Of a stretch of DNA of 23,769 nucleotides, positions 23,107-23,769 are shown piece after piece (position 1 is the first letter of the stretch; each line of letters opens with the position of its first letter). The notes beneath the pieces are model-generated. The model was not told where the DNA came from and did not search any database. It saw nothing but the letters and a program-made list of their open reading frames with translations. The stretch is from a virus, in IMG/VR virus record IMGVR_UViG_3300027977_001253, positions 1 to 23,769 of that record. One strand, written 5' to 3'. The translations under genes and the position numbers were made by a program.

Positions 23107-23113
23107 TATTTAT
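23105..23113 (+). promoter_or_regulatory. Late promoter-like box GATATTTAT
   Basis: Overlaps the TGA of the preceding gene and ends 5 bases before the ATG at 23119, in a 12-bp gap. Confidence 0.5.
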
Positions 23114-23118
23114 ATTAG

Positions 23119-23724
23119 ATGTTAGACGATATTATAAAAAAAGTATTAAATGAAATTTCCACTTCTGTAAGTGCGGGGGGATATAACGGACCAATAGCGA
23201 TAGGATTAAAAAAATGGAAAAAATCAGAATTAGGACCTTTTACTGAGTTTGCTGATACGGAATTTAATCACGAGAAAAAACAAAAAACATTAAAAAATAA
23301 CGTTAAGGGTTATGTTGGTCATTGGGAAAAAAATGAAGATGGTTCTTACGAATTAGATAATTACGACGCACACACAATTAATGAAGATTTAGCTGTTTGG
23401 TTTGGAACAAAGAAGAAACCAAAAGGTTCTAAACAACCAAAAGGTCCGTGGGTTAATATATGTAGAAAAGTTGATGGTAAACATCCCCCTTGTGGTAGAC
23501 CTGACGCCGATAGTAAAGGTTACCCTAAATGTCGGGCAGTGGGAGTTGCGGGTAAAATGTCAGATTCAGCAAAAAAATCAGCGTGTCAACAAAAAAGAAC
23601 TGCAGAGAAAAAAGACACACAAACAGGTAAAGGTCAAAAACCCGTAATGACTTCATATAAAACAAAAAAGACCCAAAATGAGTCTTTAAATATTATAATT
23701 AGAAATATTTTATCGGGTCTTTAA
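23119..23724 (+). CDS. Cys-rich small-domain protein (DUF5872-like)
   Basis: A 201-residue basic protein. The N-terminus is an amphipathic helix with a possible L-N-E site (IIKKVLNEIS). Residues about 95-152 hold a four-Cys block: WVNICRKVDGKHPPCGR, GYPKCRA and AGKMSDSAKKSACQQKR, a pattern I associate with a small domain of unknown function (DUF5872 from memory) found in large viruses and phages. The Cys spacing would allow zinc binding. It is followed by a Lys/Gln/Thr-rich tail and a C-terminal amphipathic helix (ESLNIIIRNILSGL). Such terminal helices recur on other proteins in this window, suggesting a virion-packaged protein. Function is unknown. It overlaps a possible convergent minus-strand frame by 15 bp. 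Confidence 0.65.
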   Translation: MLDDIIKKVLNEISTSVSAGGYNGPIAIGLKKWKKSELGPFTEFADTEFNHEKKQKTLKNNVKGYVGHWEKNEDGSYELDNYDAHTINEDLAVWFGTKKKPKGSKQPKGPWVNICRKVDGKHPPCGRPDADSKGYPKCRAVGVAGKMSDSAKKSACQQKRTAEKKDTQTGKGQKPVMTSYKTKKTQNESLNIIIRNILSGL

Positions 23725-23769
23725 CAATTTAATAAACCCTAACCAAGTGTCTAAGTCATTTTCATTTCT
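23710..23769 (-). CDS. Possible C-terminal end of a minus-strand gene (partial)
   Basis: On the minus strand an open frame enters from the window's right edge and ends at a TAA (23710-23712), giving 19 residues with protein-like composition (ending GFIKLLKTR). It would converge on the Cys-rich gene with a 15-bp overlap, similar to the convergent overlap at 14728. Twenty open codons in AT-rich DNA is weak evidence; the stretch could also be non-coding. Confidence 0.25.
   Translation of the reverse strand, partial: RNENDLDTWLGFIKLLKTR

Noticed and set aside
1-23769. tRNA genes, riboswitches, attachment sites or a CRISPR array
   Set aside because: No cloverleaf, riboswitch core or spaced repeat array was recognised by eye; intergenic gaps are short and hold only hairpins and AT-rich boxes. 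A tRNAscan or covariance-model search would be decisive.

Overview
The window is a late/structural gene block from a large tailed phage with a T4-type capsid, almost certainly infecting a member of the Bacteroidota and probably a flavobacterium. No database was searched; all names come from motifs and remembered family patterns. Phage identity rests on a co-oriented run of terminase large subunit (gp17-like), portal (gp20-like), prohead protease (gp21-like), an acidic scaffold-like protein in the gp22 position and the T4-type major capsid protein (gp23-like). Host assignment rests on several features: AT-rich DNA, A-rich leaders without Shine-Dalgarno sequences, Bacteroidota-like -7 boxes, a ClpC with Bacteroidota-like loop sequence, a Bacteroidota-type ribosomal protein bS21, a DUF4494-like protein, and a surface protein with GEVED and type IX secretion features.

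Layout. 1-2.4 kb: an HExxH zincin-like protein (perhaps cut at its 5' end), a compact M20-type aminopeptidase-like protein and an OmpA-like protein. 2.4-4.5 kb, minus strand: a ClpC-type unfoldase without its N domain. 4.5-10 kb: a KTSC-domain protein, a nucleotidyltransferase and four probably virion-associated proteins of unknown role, closed by a strong hairpin. 10-20.1 kb: packaging and capsid module (terminase, small Thr/Pro protein, portal, helical protein, antisense bS21, unknown protein, protease, DUF4494-like protein, scaffold, capsid protein), closed by a terminator. 20.2-23.1 kb: a terminator-bounded HNH homing-type endonuclease, then a large exported host-like surface protein. 23.1-23.8 kb: a Cys-rich small-domain protein and the possible tail end of a minus-strand gene.

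Working together. The capsid genes form a standard prohead pathway: scaffold and capsid protein assemble on the portal, the protease matures them, and the terminase packages DNA. Most plus-strand genes have their own AT-rich box (consensus close to WATATTTATA) just before the start codon, even in gaps of 11-25 bp that overlap the previous stop codon, suggesting gene-by-gene late promoters. The only two complete minus-strand genes are the clearly host-derived clpC and rpsU homologues, which lack a good copy of the box and may be expressed at another time.

Most worth following up: the phage bS21 in a host lineage where bS21 controls access to the anti-Shine-Dalgarno sequence; the exported T9SS-like surface protein in a capsid gene neighbourhood; the repeated promoter-like box; the displaced Walker A lysine in the terminase; and repeated hydrophobic-x-Glu/Ser-or-Ala sites that may be maturation-protease sites. 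There is no gene-free stretch over 300 bases, and no tRNA, rRNA or CRISPR array was seen.
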